The translations under genes and the position numbers were made by a program. A DNA stretch of 64,000 bases, taken from positions 1 through 64,000 of the forward strand of contig PDLQ01000007.1 in NCBI GenBank assembly GCA_002591745.1, in the 5' to 3' direction. The stretch's first letter is position 1; every line of letters starts with the position of its first letter. Shown piece by piece: positions 8,574-17,800 of this stretch. Below the pieces are notes generated by a model that did no database searches, had not been told where the DNA came from, and saw only the letters and a list, made by a program, of their open reading frames with translations. The DNA is from Lewinellaceae bacterium SD302 (GTDB lineage: Bacteria > Bacteroidota > Bacteroidia > Chitinophagales > Saprospiraceae).

Positions 8574-10601
8574 ATGAAATTTTTATCTTTCAAGTCACTA
8601 TTGTTCCTGACGCTGCTCTTTTCTTTCCAAGCCTGTGTCTTCGAGGACTTCGATGAACCGCCGGTACGTAACCTTTCTGATCTGGAAGGCAACACGACCA
8701 TTGCCGACCTCAAAGACCTCCACGTACTGGGCAGCGGTACCGCTACGCCCATCGCGGACGAAGATGCAGTATTAGAAGCGACCGTAGTCGGCAACGACAT
8801 CTCCGGGGCCATTTTCAAGGAACTCATCCTCCAAGACGGTACTGGCGGTATCATTGTCCGCCTGGATGAGGTAGGCCTCAATGCTCTCTTCCCCGTGGGC
8901 GCCAAGATCGTGATGCCCCTGGCTGGGCTTTTCGTCAACGACTTTGGTGATAAATACCAGATCACCTCAGCTGAGGGCGAGCGTATCCCCGCCGCTCTGG
9001 TTCCTTCTACTGTTTTCGTGACCGAATCTGCCGAACCCATCGAGCCCCGGCTCTTCACCATCCAGGATTTTGCCAATGACGACACTCTGGAGCGCTACCT
9101 GAGTACGCTGGTGATGTTCGACAGTCTGCAATTTCAGGGCAATGACGCCGGCGCTCCTTTCGCTGACGTAATCAACGGTGAGTCCCTGAACCGCACTCTG
9201 GAAAACTGCGACGGATTTACCCTGGTGACCCGCACCAGTTCCTTTGCCGATTTCGCCGGCCTGAATACCCCGACCGGTCGCGGTCGCGTGGTGGGCTTGC
9301 TGGATGTCTTCATCGATACCCGCCAGATTCGTCTGCGCAGCCTTGATGACCTGGATATGGAAGGCGAGCGCTGTGGTGCCGTCACCGGTAACAATTTAAT
9401 CTCTATCGAAGACCTGCGTGCCCAGTACACCGGTGATGTCACTTCTATCAGCGATGACACCCGTATCCGTGGTGTTGTAATTTCCGATTTCGAAGCCGGT
9501 AACCAGCAGGGCCAGAACCTGGTCTTGCAGGATGGTGGTTCCGGTATCGTGATCCGCTTCGATTCCGAACATAGTTTTCCCCTGGGTACCGACCTGGAAT
9601 TGGCCGTGAGCGGTCAGGAACTGAGTGAGTTCCGTGGTATTCTGCAGGTAAACAACCTGAGCCAGGCCAACGCAACTTCCAACGGTATTATTCCGCTGCC
9701 TTCCGCCCGCCAGGCTACGGTGGCTGAAATTCTGGACAACGCCGAGAGCTGGGAGTCTACCCTGGTAGAAATCGACCCGGCTACGGTAAGCGGTGGCCCG
9801 ACTTTCGGGGATAACGTTAACGTTACGGACGACTCCGGCGAGAGTATTCAGATTTTCTCCCTGTTCTCCGTATTTGCTGAAGAGTCCGTACCGACCGGGG
9901 AAGGAAGTGTCACGGCTATTTTGTCTCAGTTCGAAGATGACTATCAACTTCAGATCAATGACCCTAGCGACATCGACGTAGAGGGCGGAATGACCGGTGA
10001 GGAAGAAGAGATAACCGCCGGTGAACTTCGTGACCTGTTTGCGAGTGGTACAACATTCGTTCCGGCCGATCGATTCATTGAAGGCATTGTTATTTCCGAT
10101 GTTGCTGCCACCAACATCAACAATCGCAACCTGATTGTACAGACGGGGGAAAGCGGTATTGTAATTCGTTTGGACGAAGCTTACTCGTTTCCACAGAATA
10201 CTAGGATCAAACTGAGCATCGGGGGTAATGAAATATCCGAGTTCAGTAGTGTTCTTCAGGTTGCTGGCACCCTATCCGAAATCGAGGATCTAGGCATCGA
10301 TGATGCCCCCGAAGCCCGGGATGTGACCATCGCCGAAGTTATTGCTAACGGAGAGGAGTGGGAAAGCACCCTGGTTCGCATCGAAGGCCTGAGCTTTGTC
10401 GACGTGACTACCTTCCCGGTTGATTTCGAAACCATCAATATGACTGATGGTGACGATATCCTTCCAGCCTTTATTCGTGGCGGTCAGGCGAGCTTTTCTG
10501 GCTTCCCGGTTCCCAATGGTCCATTCACCGCTACGGTAGTGGTTACCGAATTTGAAGGTGCCTTCCAGGCTTACGTCCGTAATTTAGACGATTTTGAATA
10601 G
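8574..10601 (+). CDS. DUF5689-repeat lipoprotein
   Basis: The ATG at 8574 begins a good lipoprotein signal (LTLLFSFQACVFED, Cys near residue 20). An upstream in-frame start would add only the repeat-encoded segment, so I reject it. The 675-residue mature protein contains three related units, each with a signature like LILQDGTGGIIVRLDE, NLVLQDGGSGIVIRFD and NLIVQTGESGIVIRLDE. These are spaced about 220 residues apart and fit the DUF5689 / OB-like surface domain of Bacteroidota. The protein is probably exposed at the cell surface next to the TonB receptor encoded upstream and may capture its ligand. A strong terminator follows. Confidence 0.8.
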   Translation: MKFLSFKSLLFLTLLFSFQACVFEDFDEPPVRNLSDLEGNTTIADLKDLHVLGSGTATPIADEDAVLEATVVGNDISGAIFKELILQDGTGGIIVRLDEVGLNALFPVGAKIVMPLAGLFVNDFGDKYQITSAEGERIPAALVPSTVFVTESAEPIEPRLFTIQDFANDDTLERYLSTLVMFDSLQFQGNDAGAPFADVINGESLNRTLENCDGFTLVTRTSSFADFAGLNTPTGRGRVVGLLDVFIDTRQIRLRSLDDLDMEGERCGAVTGNNLISIEDLRAQYTGDVTSISDDTRIRGVVISDFEAGNQQGQNLVLQDGGSGIVIRFDSEHSFPLGTDLELAVSGQELSEFRGILQVNNLSQANATSNGIIPLPSARQATVAEILDNAESWESTLVEIDPATVSGGPTFGDNVNVTDDSGESIQIFSLFSVFAEESVPTGEGSVTAILSQFEDDYQLQINDPSDIDVEGGMTGEEEEITAGELRDLFASGTTFVPADRFIEGIVISDVAATNINNRNLIVQTGESGIVIRLDEAYSFPQNTRIKLSIGGNEISEFSSVLQVAGTLSEIEDLGIDDAPEARDVTIAEVIANGEEWESTLVRIEGLSFVDVTTFPVDFETINMTDGDDILPAFIRGGQASFSGFPVPNGPFTATVVVTEFEGAFQAYVRNLDDFE

Positions 10602-10637
10602 GACTTGATAAGCCTAACATGCTCTAAATGCCATAAA

Positions 10638-10680
10638 AACGGGCCGGTGATCTGAACCATCACCGGCCCGTTCTTATTTG
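10638..10680 (+). terminator. intrinsic terminator after the DUF5689 gene
   Basis: A perfect 14-base stem (10638-10651 with 10659-10672, core GGGCCGGTGAT) closes a 7-base loop and is followed by TCTTATTTG. It ends the receptor/DUF5689 transcription unit. Confidence 0.85.
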
Positions 10681-10697
10681 AATTCAAATATTTGTTC

Positions 10698-11444
10698 ATG
10701 TCCAAGTCTGCATCTTCCACCGGTTCATCCATCGATAGGGATCAATTTGAATTTCGAAAATTTACCATCAATCAAGACCGTTGTGCGATGAAAGTCGGCG
10801 GAGACGCGGTACTGTTGGGAGCCTGGTGTCCATTACCTTCCGTTGAACAACCAAGGGTACTCGACATTGGTGCGGGTACGGGCATACTATCCTTATTGCT
10901 GGCGCAGCGAATGGATAAAGCTCAGGTTATGGCCGTGGAAATTGACGAGTCGGCAGCCATTCAGGCCGGTGAAAACGTATCTAACTCACCGTACGCCGGC
11001 CGGATTGAAATTTTGACCGGTGAGATTCAACAACTGGAAGCAGGGGAGAGGTCTTTTGACTTGATCATCTGTAATCCCCCGTTTTTTTCCGGTGGCGTTC
11101 TGAGCGATCAGCTGGAAAGAAACGTTGCCCGCCACACGGTCAAACTCAGTCATGGCGACCTGTTAAGGGCCGTTCGAAAATTCTTGAAACCAGGAGGCCT
11201 CTTCTCACTGATACTTCCAAAAATAGAAGCGCTACGGTTCCGGGAACTGGCGGCCGGGATGGATCTTTTTCCTCGTCACGTTCTCGAAGTAAGGCCGAGA
11301 GCGGATAAACCCGTTCACCGGATTCTACAGGCATTCGGACACCGTCAGAGCGAAAAAAATGAGGTTGAGAAGGTCATCCAGTATCAACAGGATCAGACCT
11401 GGACGGATGCCTATCACGATATTGTAGAGCGATTCTACAAATGA
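10698..11444 (+). CDS. tRNA1(Val) (adenine37-N6)-methyltransferase-like protein
   Basis: The 248-residue protein begins at ATG 10698; a TTG two codons earlier is less likely. It is a Rossmann-fold SAM methyltransferase: motif I is LDIGAGTGILSLLLA near residue 55 and the catalytic motif is IICNPPFFSGG near residue 120, the NPPF/Y type that methylates exocyclic amines. The early motif DRCAMKVGGDAVLLGAWCPL is characteristic of TrmN6/YfiC, which methylates A37 of tRNA-Val. It stands alone between two terminators. The family is clear. The exact tRNA substrate is taken from the enterobacterial member. Confidence 0.82.
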   Translation: MSKSASSTGSSIDRDQFEFRKFTINQDRCAMKVGGDAVLLGAWCPLPSVEQPRVLDIGAGTGILSLLLAQRMDKAQVMAVEIDESAAIQAGENVSNSPYAGRIEILTGEIQQLEAGERSFDLIICNPPFFSGGVLSDQLERNVARHTVKLSHGDLLRAVRKFLKPGGLFSLILPKIEALRFRELAAGMDLFPRHVLEVRPRADKPVHRILQAFGHRQSEKNEVEKVIQYQQDQTWTDAYHDIVERFYK

Positions 11445-11448
11445 TTTA

Positions 11449-11469
11449 GCGGGTATAAATACCCGTTTT
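11449..11469 (+). terminator. intrinsic terminator after the methylase gene
   Basis: A hairpin CGGGTA-TAAA-TACCCG at 11450-11465 followed by TTTTAA lies a few bases after the stop codon. The stem is short, so efficiency may be modest. Confidence 0.6.
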
Positions 11470-11594
11470 AATGCCGTATTCCGGGGGTTGTAGTAAAAAG
11501 CCAGTCAGTAACTATTATCTTTTTCGAAAATAATCGAAGGCGAGCCCGATCTGTGCAAACCGGAGCAGGGAAGCTTTCAGTAATAGTTATTGAA

Positions 11595-12998
11595 ATGAGA
11601 ATAGGCTATTTACTCATCGGACTGCTTTCCCTATGCTTTTTAGGCTGTCCGAAGCAAAACAAGGAAATAGTAGAAGTCGGAACTACTTCACTCTCAGATA
11701 AATCCCGTCACTTCTTCTACGCCTGGTTGGCAGACTGTGTTAACGATAAGCTGATTACGGATCAGGATAGCGTCGATGCGCTGCAATCAATCAATAAAGA
11801 AGCCCATGACCTGATAGCCGAGGCAATTAAAGATCAGGTAATCATTGACGGGGTAGGCAAACATTCCCTGGTTTGGGGCCCGGTGGCGGTGATCGGAGGA
11901 CCGGAGCAGGGCGAGTACACGCCCAAGAATCTGGCCTATTGCCTAAAAAGAGAAGGTACCGCCAATTCCCCGGTAGAATACGTGGTCGGTATTGCCGGCA
12001 CCAATCCACTTTCCGCGTATGACTGGTTTGAGGAAGATTTAAACGTAACGAAAGCTGTGAGCGGCCCCGATTATTGGGACCAAAAAGCAAAAATATCCCA
12101 AGGCTCCCTGTCGGCAATGAATACCATAAAAGGCTTGAAAGACAGTGATAGTGTCTCACTGTACGATCGTCTGAAGCAGGACGTAAAGCAAGGAGATATT
12201 GTCTCTATCTCAGGCCATAGCCTAGGCGGGGCACTGACCCAGGTACTCAGTTATGATTTGCAACTGAAACACGAAAAGAATGACGTAAGTGCCTGGGTGT
12301 ACGCAGGCCCCAGTGCGGGTGATGCCGTCTTCGCAGCCAGAGTAGTTGCGAAGTTAAAAGGTAAGTACCATGCTTACAATAATGAGATTGATGTAATTCC
12401 TCACGCCTGGCAAAAAGATAAGCTGGAGCAACTCTGTAAGATTTACAACAACTTCAAATTCAGAGACCATTATTCGTGTAGCACTGAAACGATCGAGGAG
12501 GTCCCTCCCATTGACGGACTTATTCAGTATTTCAGAAATATTTCCAATTCAGTCGACTATCAAACACCGGAACCGGTCAACATCTTCAAAGGTGAGCCGC
12601 TTGCATTGGATTTCGAGGATTGCGAAACGTATAACACTTTTATCAAAGCACTATGGGATGATACTTATATCCAGAACGCTGATTATTACAATTCCCTAAA
12701 TACAATTAGTAATAAATGTAAAGAGGGAAATATAGTCTGGAATCAGTTCGAAAAATTCTTTGCTTACCTGGCGGAATTGGGGTATCAACATACCGTATCC
12801 TATTCGGAGCATTTCTTCGCAGGGGAGGGCAGCTTTAGCGAAAAGGTCGATAAATACGTTCCCGGAATGGCTAAGGATGAGGTTATCAACTACTTTATCG
12901 ACACTCCTGAGGAAATTTTTGCCGATGTCCTCGATCCCTTTCTGGCTAAAATAGCCAACGGTCTACCGGAGGATCAGCCCTGTGGGTGCGCAAATTGA
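11595..12998 (+). CDS. class 3 lipase-like lipoprotein
   Basis: The ATG at 11595 starts a clear lipoprotein signal (LLSLCFLGCPKQ). A GTG 14 codons earlier would only lengthen it. The catalytic nucleophile elbow SISGHSLGGALTQVL near residue 205 matches lipase_3 enzymes (GHSLGG). After it come VYAGPSAGD and NEIDVIPHAW, where the catalytic Asp and possibly His would be expected. The enzyme probably hydrolyses acyl esters at the cell envelope. The roughly 170-residue C-terminal part has no motif I recognise. Base composition is more A/T-rich than in the neighbours, a possible sign of recent transfer. Confidence 0.7.
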   Translation: MRIGYLLIGLLSLCFLGCPKQNKEIVEVGTTSLSDKSRHFFYAWLADCVNDKLITDQDSVDALQSINKEAHDLIAEAIKDQVIIDGVGKHSLVWGPVAVIGGPEQGEYTPKNLAYCLKREGTANSPVEYVVGIAGTNPLSAYDWFEEDLNVTKAVSGPDYWDQKAKISQGSLSAMNTIKGLKDSDSVSLYDRLKQDVKQGDIVSISGHSLGGALTQVLSYDLQLKHEKNDVSAWVYAGPSAGDAVFAARVVAKLKGKYHAYNNEIDVIPHAWQKDKLEQLCKIYNNFKFRDHYSCSTETIEEVPPIDGLIQYFRNISNSVDYQTPEPVNIFKGEPLALDFEDCETYNTFIKALWDDTYIQNADYYNSLNTISNKCKEGNIVWNQFEKFFAYLAELGYQHTVSYSEHFFAGEGSFSEKVDKYVPGMAKDEVINYFIDTPEEIFADVLDPFLAKIANGLPEDQPCGCAN

Positions 12999-13018
12999 AT
13001 CAGGATTTAAGTAAAGCT

Positions 13019-14008
13019 CTAATCAGGTTGGTGACAGAAATTCGGTGCCACTCGATCCATGAACGCTTTTACCAGCTTTGAGTACTCTCCCGGCCGGCGG
13101 GCGGCGGATTGGGCGTGCCAGCTATTCCAGTCCAGTAGTTCCAGTTGGGCGAGTTCTTTGAGCGTGAAGTTGTCGTAGATTTTCTGGGATTGATCGGCGC
13201 TGGTTTCCACGTCGGCGGCGGAATGAACAATCAGGGTGGGAACCTGGATATTTGCGGCGGCCCGGCGGGGAGAGGCTTCGTTGTGGTTGATGCCCAGCCG
13301 CTGGTCCACGAACCAGAAGGTGCCGGGAAAGAAAAGGCCGATCCAGCCACCAAACATTTTTTCGGCCCGTTCGGAAATGGCGGTCTCCCAGTCAGAGTAA
13401 GGAGAGTCGGTGGCTACGAAAGCCGGACGAATATTGTCATTCCCAGCGGCGATCAGCACTGCCGCGGCGCCCCAGCTTTCTCCGACCCAACCAACATGGC
13501 TACTTTGAAGTCCAAATAATTCGACCAGGTAACGGTGGGCAGCTTCTACGTCCTTGGCCTCGTAGATTCCGCCGGTGACCAAGTCGTCGTTGCCACTCAG
13601 GTGATGAGCGCGGTGATCGTAGAGCAATAGTTCGCAACCGCAATCGCGGTAAGGGGCCGTGTATTTGAGCATGCCGCTACGGTTGTCGGTAATCCCGTGG
13701 GCCATTAAAACTGCACAATCCGCCGTGTCTTTACCGGAGGGGAACAACCATCCGTGCATGATGGGTGCACCTTCCTCAAAAACCGGTGAAGCGGGTAGGG
13801 GAGTGCCGGGGAAAGTAACTTCTTCCGGCTCCGGGAGTCCTTGCATGATGCTGTCGCGGTCGATGTTCCAGTCGTTTTTCAGCCGATCAAAGGCAGTGGG
13901 GATATCCCGTCGCGGTGGACCGTGCATGATCATCCCGGACAGGTACCAGCAAAAGCCGAAATACAGGGCGGTAAGCAGGAGGAAGATGCCGATGAGCCAC
14001 TTTTTCAT
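13019..14008 (-). CDS. membrane-anchored alpha/beta hydrolase
   Basis: The 329-residue protein has an N-terminal signal anchor (LIGIFLLLTALYFGFCWYL) and an alpha/beta hydrolase fold: LMAHGITDNRSG holds the oxyanion region near residue 145 and GWVGESWGAA near residue 208 holds the nucleophile Ser (GxSxG). A late TLIVHSAADVETS supplies the acidic residue. It resembles the serine aminopeptidase/esterase group, with unknown substrate. A variant copy of the dispersed repeat lies inside the coding region at 13497-13507, encoding GLQSSHVG just before the nucleophile motif. Another copy lies 24 bases upstream of the start. Confidence 0.72.
   Translation of the reverse strand: MKKWLIGIFLLLTALYFGFCWYLSGMIMHGPPRRDIPTAFDRLKNDWNIDRDSIMQGLPEPEEVTFPGTPLPASPVFEEGAPIMHGWLFPSGKDTADCAVLMAHGITDNRSGMLKYTAPYRDCGCELLLYDHRAHHLSGNDDLVTGGIYEAKDVEAAHRYLVELFGLQSSHVGWVGESWGAAAVLIAAGNDNIRPAFVATDSPYSDWETAISERAEKMFGGWIGLFFPGTFWFVDQRLGINHNEASPRRAAANIQVPTLIVHSAADVETSADQSQKIYDNFTLKELAQLELLDWNSWHAQSAARRPGEYSKLVKAFMDRVAPNFCHQPD
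13497..13507 (-). repeat. dispersed core repeat, copy 5 (variant, in CDS)
   Basis: On the minus strand this reads GGACTT-CAAAGTAGCCA-TG, one base off the core, with the GACTT flank type. It is inside the alpha/beta hydrolase gene. Confidence 0.65.
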
Positions 14009-14031
14009 GATAATGGGGTGATTATGGCTAA

Positions 14032-14042
14032 CAAAGTAGCAA
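14032..14042 (+). repeat. dispersed core repeat, copy 6
   Basis: Exact core CAAAGTAGCAA with left flank ATTATGGCTAA, in the short leader of the divergent hydrolase gene. Confidence 0.85.
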
Positions 14043-14106
14043 AGATTTCGGGGAATAAAAGCTTGATGGATTTCAGGATCATCTAACGAACAACGCTGGA
14101 AACCCA

Positions 14107-14179
14107 GGGTCGAGGACCTCCGGTCCGAGTGTCACGTTGGCCGCTCTAACGAGTACCTCGGACCGGAGGTCCTCGACCC
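14107..14179. repeat. long perfect inverted repeat
   Basis: Two 23-base arms (14107-14129 and 14157-14179) are exact reverse complements around a 27-base spacer. Each arm contains a smaller palindrome, GGACCTCCGGTCC. The structure could form a cruciform or, in RNA, a very stable hairpin. No T-run follows on either strand, and it sits between two divergently transcribed genes, so a terminator role is unlikely. Confidence 0.85.
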
Positions 14180-14256
14180 AGGATGCTTCCAATGGGTGTT
14201 GAAATTTTTGATTGTTCAGCGTTTCTTAATTTGCTCTCCCTAACCAACCTCTACTT

Positions 14257-15369
14257 ATGACCCAAAGTCGCAAAAAATTCCTCAAGGCCCTGGCCGCCGG
14301 TACGCTTGGTTTACCACTGGCGTTACGACTATTGCTCGGCGAAGGACAGGCCCAGAAGAATGAATACGGAGTGACGAGTAACGAGCGCTACGACTGGAAG
14401 ATGGTGACCACCTGGCCGCCGGGCTTCCCGATCCTGGGTGAGGGCTGTGAGTTGCTGGCAGACCTGATCCGCAAGATGTCGAACGGCCGGCTCAATATCG
14501 AGGTCTACGGCGGTGGCGAACTGGTGCCGGCCCTGGAATCTTTTACGGCAGTGCGGCAGGGAGCGGCCGAAATGGGTAGCGGTGTTTCTTATTATTGGAG
14601 CGGAACGGCCCCCGCAGCTCAGTTCTTTAGTGGCTATCCTTTCGGGCTGAACGCCCAGCAAATGAATGCTTGGCTGCTTAGCGGTGGTGGTATGGAGTTG
14701 TGGCGGGAACTCTACGCTGATTATGGACTGATACCCTTCGCCGGCGGAAATACCGGGGTGCAAATGGGGGGGTGGTACAACCGGGAGATTAATTCGGTAG
14801 CGGATTTCAAGGGGCTGAAAATGCGAATGCCGGGACTGGGTGGCCGTGTGCTGGAAGCTTTGGGTGGGACACCGGTACTGCTGGCCGGTGGCGAAATATA
14901 TACCGGTCTGGAACGGGGGGTGATCGACGCTACTGAATGGATAGGCCCATTTCATGACCATACTATGGGCTTCCACCAGATCGCCAAGTACTATTACTAT
15001 CCGGGCTGGCACGAACCGGGGACTAACTTTGAATTCTTCGTTAATAAGGAGGCTTACGATCAATTGCCGCCAGACCTGCAAACCATCGTAGAGGTGGCTA
15101 CCCATTACATCAACTTGTACACCTTGTCATCTTTCGAGGCTAAAAATGCGGAGTACCTGAAAATACTCAGTGAGGTAAAAGGACTTTCAATCCGGGGATT
15201 CAGCCCGGAGGTCATCGATGCGGCGCGTAAAGCAGCGAAAACGACCATTGAAGACTTTGCGGCTAAAGATGCTTTTGCCGGGCGGGTCTACGCTTCGGTT
15301 AGTCAGTTTAAAGCGAATATCGCCGCCTGGGGAGATCTGACGGAAAAGATCTACTACAATCGGATGTAA
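14257..15369 (+). CDS. TRAP transporter solute-binding protein (DctP family)
   Basis: This 370-residue protein begins with a Tat-like signal (SRKKFLKALAAG, with RK in place of RR) and continues with the DctP fold. Visible landmarks are LNIEVYGGGELVPALESF, the central LKMRMPGLGGRVLEALGGTP, and IDATEWIGPFHDHTMGF, close to the TakP group that binds 2-oxo acids with a metal ion. It should deliver a carboxylate ligand in the periplasm. No TRAP membrane subunits (DctQ/DctM) lie next to it in this window, so it is either an orphan binding protein or works with a distant permease. The preceding inverted repeat may isolate it transcriptionally. Confidence 0.85.
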   Translation: MTQSRKKFLKALAAGTLGLPLALRLLLGEGQAQKNEYGVTSNERYDWKMVTTWPPGFPILGEGCELLADLIRKMSNGRLNIEVYGGGELVPALESFTAVRQGAAEMGSGVSYYWSGTAPAAQFFSGYPFGLNAQQMNAWLLSGGGMELWRELYADYGLIPFAGGNTGVQMGGWYNREINSVADFKGLKMRMPGLGGRVLEALGGTPVLLAGGEIYTGLERGVIDATEWIGPFHDHTMGFHQIAKYYYYPGWHEPGTNFEFFVNKEAYDQLPPDLQTIVEVATHYINLYTLSSFEAKNAEYLKILSEVKGLSIRGFSPEVIDAARKAAKTTIEDFAAKDAFAGRVYASVSQFKANIAAWGDLTEKIYYNRM

Positions 15370-15426
15370 TTATCATCAGGTTGAATCCGTTACCTTCACC
15401 TGCGCCGAAAACCCAAACACCAGACT

Positions 15427-16920
15427 ATGTCACGTTTATTACTGCTGATCTTGCTCTTCCTGCCTGGACTAACGCTGTACGCCGATGCCCTGGATAAGAG
15501 AATTGCCCTTTTGCTCCCAGACGAGGCAGAAAGCAGGCAAACTGAAAGACAGTATGTAAAAGGAAAGCTCAATAACCTGATCATACAGTTGAAGGCAGAT
15601 CGACTGGATCGGAAAAACACGAAGAAGAAAATAAAGGGGATCACCGAGCGGGTTACCGCTTTATTTTTAAAACGTTATTCTAAAAAGGCGGGCCTGGAAG
15701 AATTCTTCCGAAAAGGGCAGTATAACGATGTCACTCTGGCTCTGGTCTACGCACTACTGATGGAAGAATTCGAAGTTCCCTGGTTTGCTATGGTCGATCA
15801 TTGGAGCGTGTCTTTACTGGCGGACCCGTCGGGGAAAAAACAACAACTGGCCGGTGCGGGCCGCAAACACGATCGCGCCATCGAGCGGGGTTATCGCGCC
15901 GAATACGTACAAATGCTGAACCTGACGGTACTACCCGCACAGCGACCTACTACTACCGAGGGCATTGATAGTCTGTATTACGTCTATCATTACCGTGCCA
16001 AGGAGTTATTAGACTTTAATCAACTGGCGGCTTACTGGCATTATGAAAGAGCGTTAAGTGCTTATTATTACCGTGACTACCTGCTGACCGTACGCCGGCT
16101 TTCGTTGGCTAAACAGCTGGAAGAGCGTTTAGCGTTTTCAGCCCTGGAACAAGCGACCTACATTCAACTCGCTAACCTGGAAGGGGATGATGGGCAGCAA
16201 TCACTCTTCTATCTTTTTGAATTGTGGAACAAGGATCCCGATAACCGGTACATCCCTTCAGCTTTGCTGACTACTTTTATTCACGAAACCGATGTACTCA
16301 TCAAATCCGACAACGATTTCCTGGCGGGTGAACAATTGTATAATTTTCTGGACAGCCGTGGGCAAAATCAACCCGCCTGGCGCAGGGAACTAAAGGAGTT
16401 GTATTATTTGCAGAAAACCCGTCATTCGGCCGTTCGGGGCCGTTACGACGAAGTAAGAACTTACGTAGATAGTCTTTACCACATGGAACCGGACAATCCG
16501 GTCTTCCGCCAACTGGCCGGTGACCTGAGTTTGTGGACGCTACGCTCTTCCGGGGCATCCGGGGTGGAGTTGAAGGAGCAGCTCGACGTCATTACCACCC
16601 GCTATCCCTTTGTCAAAGGATACAAAGGAATGAATAACCTCGTACTGGCCGATCTGGCAAAAGAGATCAGGGGGCACTACGAAGCCGACCAGGGGTACGA
16701 GGGGGACAACTTACTGCTGCAATTCCGTAATAGCCTGGCTTCGACTACACCGGGCAGGCGACGGGCTACCTGGGTATTGACTGCTTATCTGGCTGCCTCC
16801 AATTATTACTTTCGGATGCGGGACTACCGCCAGGCCCTTAACCTGATCAAAGAGGGGCTACGGTATAGTCCGGAAGATGATTATTTACTGCACCGTAAGG
16901 AAGTACTGGAGAAGTATTAG
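15427..16920 (+). CDS. secreted protein with degenerate transglutaminase-like and TPR regions
   Basis: A signal peptide (LLLILLFLPGLTLYADA) is followed by a segment, QYNDVTLALVYALLMEEFEV near residue 100, that resembles the active-site helix of transglutaminase-like proteins of Bacteroidota. In those proteins the motif usually has a Cys at the position occupied here by Asn or Asp, so catalysis is probably lost. The rest is helical, and the last 50 residues (YFRMRDYRQALNLIKEGL) look like a TPR repeat. It probably acts as a periplasmic scaffold. I do not recognise a named family, and neighbouring genes do not help. Confidence 0.5.
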   Translation: MSRLLLLILLFLPGLTLYADALDKRIALLLPDEAESRQTERQYVKGKLNNLIIQLKADRLDRKNTKKKIKGITERVTALFLKRYSKKAGLEEFFRKGQYNDVTLALVYALLMEEFEVPWFAMVDHWSVSLLADPSGKKQQLAGAGRKHDRAIERGYRAEYVQMLNLTVLPAQRPTTTEGIDSLYYVYHYRAKELLDFNQLAAYWHYERALSAYYYRDYLLTVRRLSLAKQLEERLAFSALEQATYIQLANLEGDDGQQSLFYLFELWNKDPDNRYIPSALLTTFIHETDVLIKSDNDFLAGEQLYNFLDSRGQNQPAWRRELKELYYLQKTRHSAVRGRYDEVRTYVDSLYHMEPDNPVFRQLAGDLSLWTLRSSGASGVELKEQLDVITTRYPFVKGYKGMNNLVLADLAKEIRGHYEADQGYEGDNLLLQFRNSLASTTPGRRRATWVLTAYLAASNYYFRMRDYRQALNLIKEGLRYSPEDDYLLHRKEVLEKY

Positions 16921-17004
16921 GCTGCCAGAGACAGTTATTGATTAAATCGATAAGTTCCAGGAAGCTTTCACGGCTTCTGTTCATTGTAGTTATTTACCTT
17001 CACC

Positions 17005-17015
17005 TTGCTACTTTG
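17005..17015 (-). repeat. dispersed core repeat, copy 7
   Basis: TTGCTACTTTG followed by AAGAA. A decayed inverted partner, GGCAAAGTGCAATCAGC, appears at about 17080-17096. Confidence 0.75.
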
Positions 17016-17097
17016 AAGAAAAAAATACCAATATACTGCCGGGGGAATGAACTGGATTACGCAAGGAGCTTCCTTAGCTGGCAAAGTGCAATCAGCA

Positions 17098-17793
17098 TTA
17101 AAAAATGTTGAGCGATGCATTGTATGACCAATATTCGCTTTGATAAATAAAGTAATAAAGCGCAGCTGAGATCACCAGGCCGCCGAATAACAGGATTCGG
17201 CCAAGTAGGCGAGAACTTGCATCGTAGGAAAAATGCTTGTTGCCGTTAAGGTCAGTTTCTTTACCGTAGGCGTAGTAATAACCCATGCCGATTGCCGCGA
17301 TTGGTAAGATGATTGAGAGGAATTGCCCCACAGTGGCAAACAGCATGTAGACAAATATCCAAAGCCGGTTAGCTGATTTTCCTGCTTGGATTTCGGAAAC
17401 CCGTTGTTGTAATGAGGCTTCGAGTTTTTCTTTACTTATCGTGATTCCCCGCTGTGCGAGAATTCTTTTGGCCAGGTAGGTCTCCTCAATATTCCAATCG
17501 TCCGTAGAACTGAAAATACCCCGAAGGCTTTCGGTGTCGTAGTGATTAAGATGACTGTTTTCGACATCCTCATCGGATAAGTCGTTAACGGATTGAATTA
17601 ATAGGCGATTGGCTTTTTCAAAGTCTTGTGATCGAATTTTAATGATGGCGAGAGGGAGTAAGGTAGAGCCTACGAAATTAGAATCAACTAAGGCTTCGGG
17701 GCGCTCGATCGCGCTGGGAATACCGTTCTCCGTGAGGAAGTCGGCGAAGTCCAACGCTGCTGCTTCGTCGTAAAAATTCCGGTAAAATTCCAT
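17098..17793 (-). CDS. membrane protein with DUF2007-like N-terminal region
   Basis: The ATG at 17793 gives 231 residues and leaves seven bases after the preceding gene's stop, which fits an operon with the MFS exporter. A TTG further upstream would overlap that gene. The N-terminal 60 residues (FYRNFYDEAAALDFADFLTE) resemble DUF2007-type signal-transducing domains, which read like a split ferredoxin-type fold. Two transmembrane helices follow near the C terminus (IFVYMLFATVGQFLSIILPI and LLFGGLVISAALYYFIY). Function is unknown. The arrangement suggests a soluble sensor region tethered to the inner membrane. Confidence 0.6.
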   Translation of the reverse strand: MEFYRNFYDEAAALDFADFLTENGIPSAIERPEALVDSNFVGSTLLPLAIIKIRSQDFEKANRLLIQSVNDLSDEDVENSHLNHYDTESLRGIFSSTDDWNIEETYLAKRILAQRGITISKEKLEASLQQRVSEIQAGKSANRLWIFVYMLFATVGQFLSIILPIAAIGMGYYYAYGKETDLNGNKHFSYDASSRLLGRILLFGGLVISAALYYFIYQSEYWSYNASLNIF

Positions 17794-17800
17794 GACGATT

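Noticed and set aside
10256-10438. Minus-strand open frames in the DUF5689 gene
   Set aside because: These frames run opposite a strongly supported coding region and have no start context or recognisable motif.
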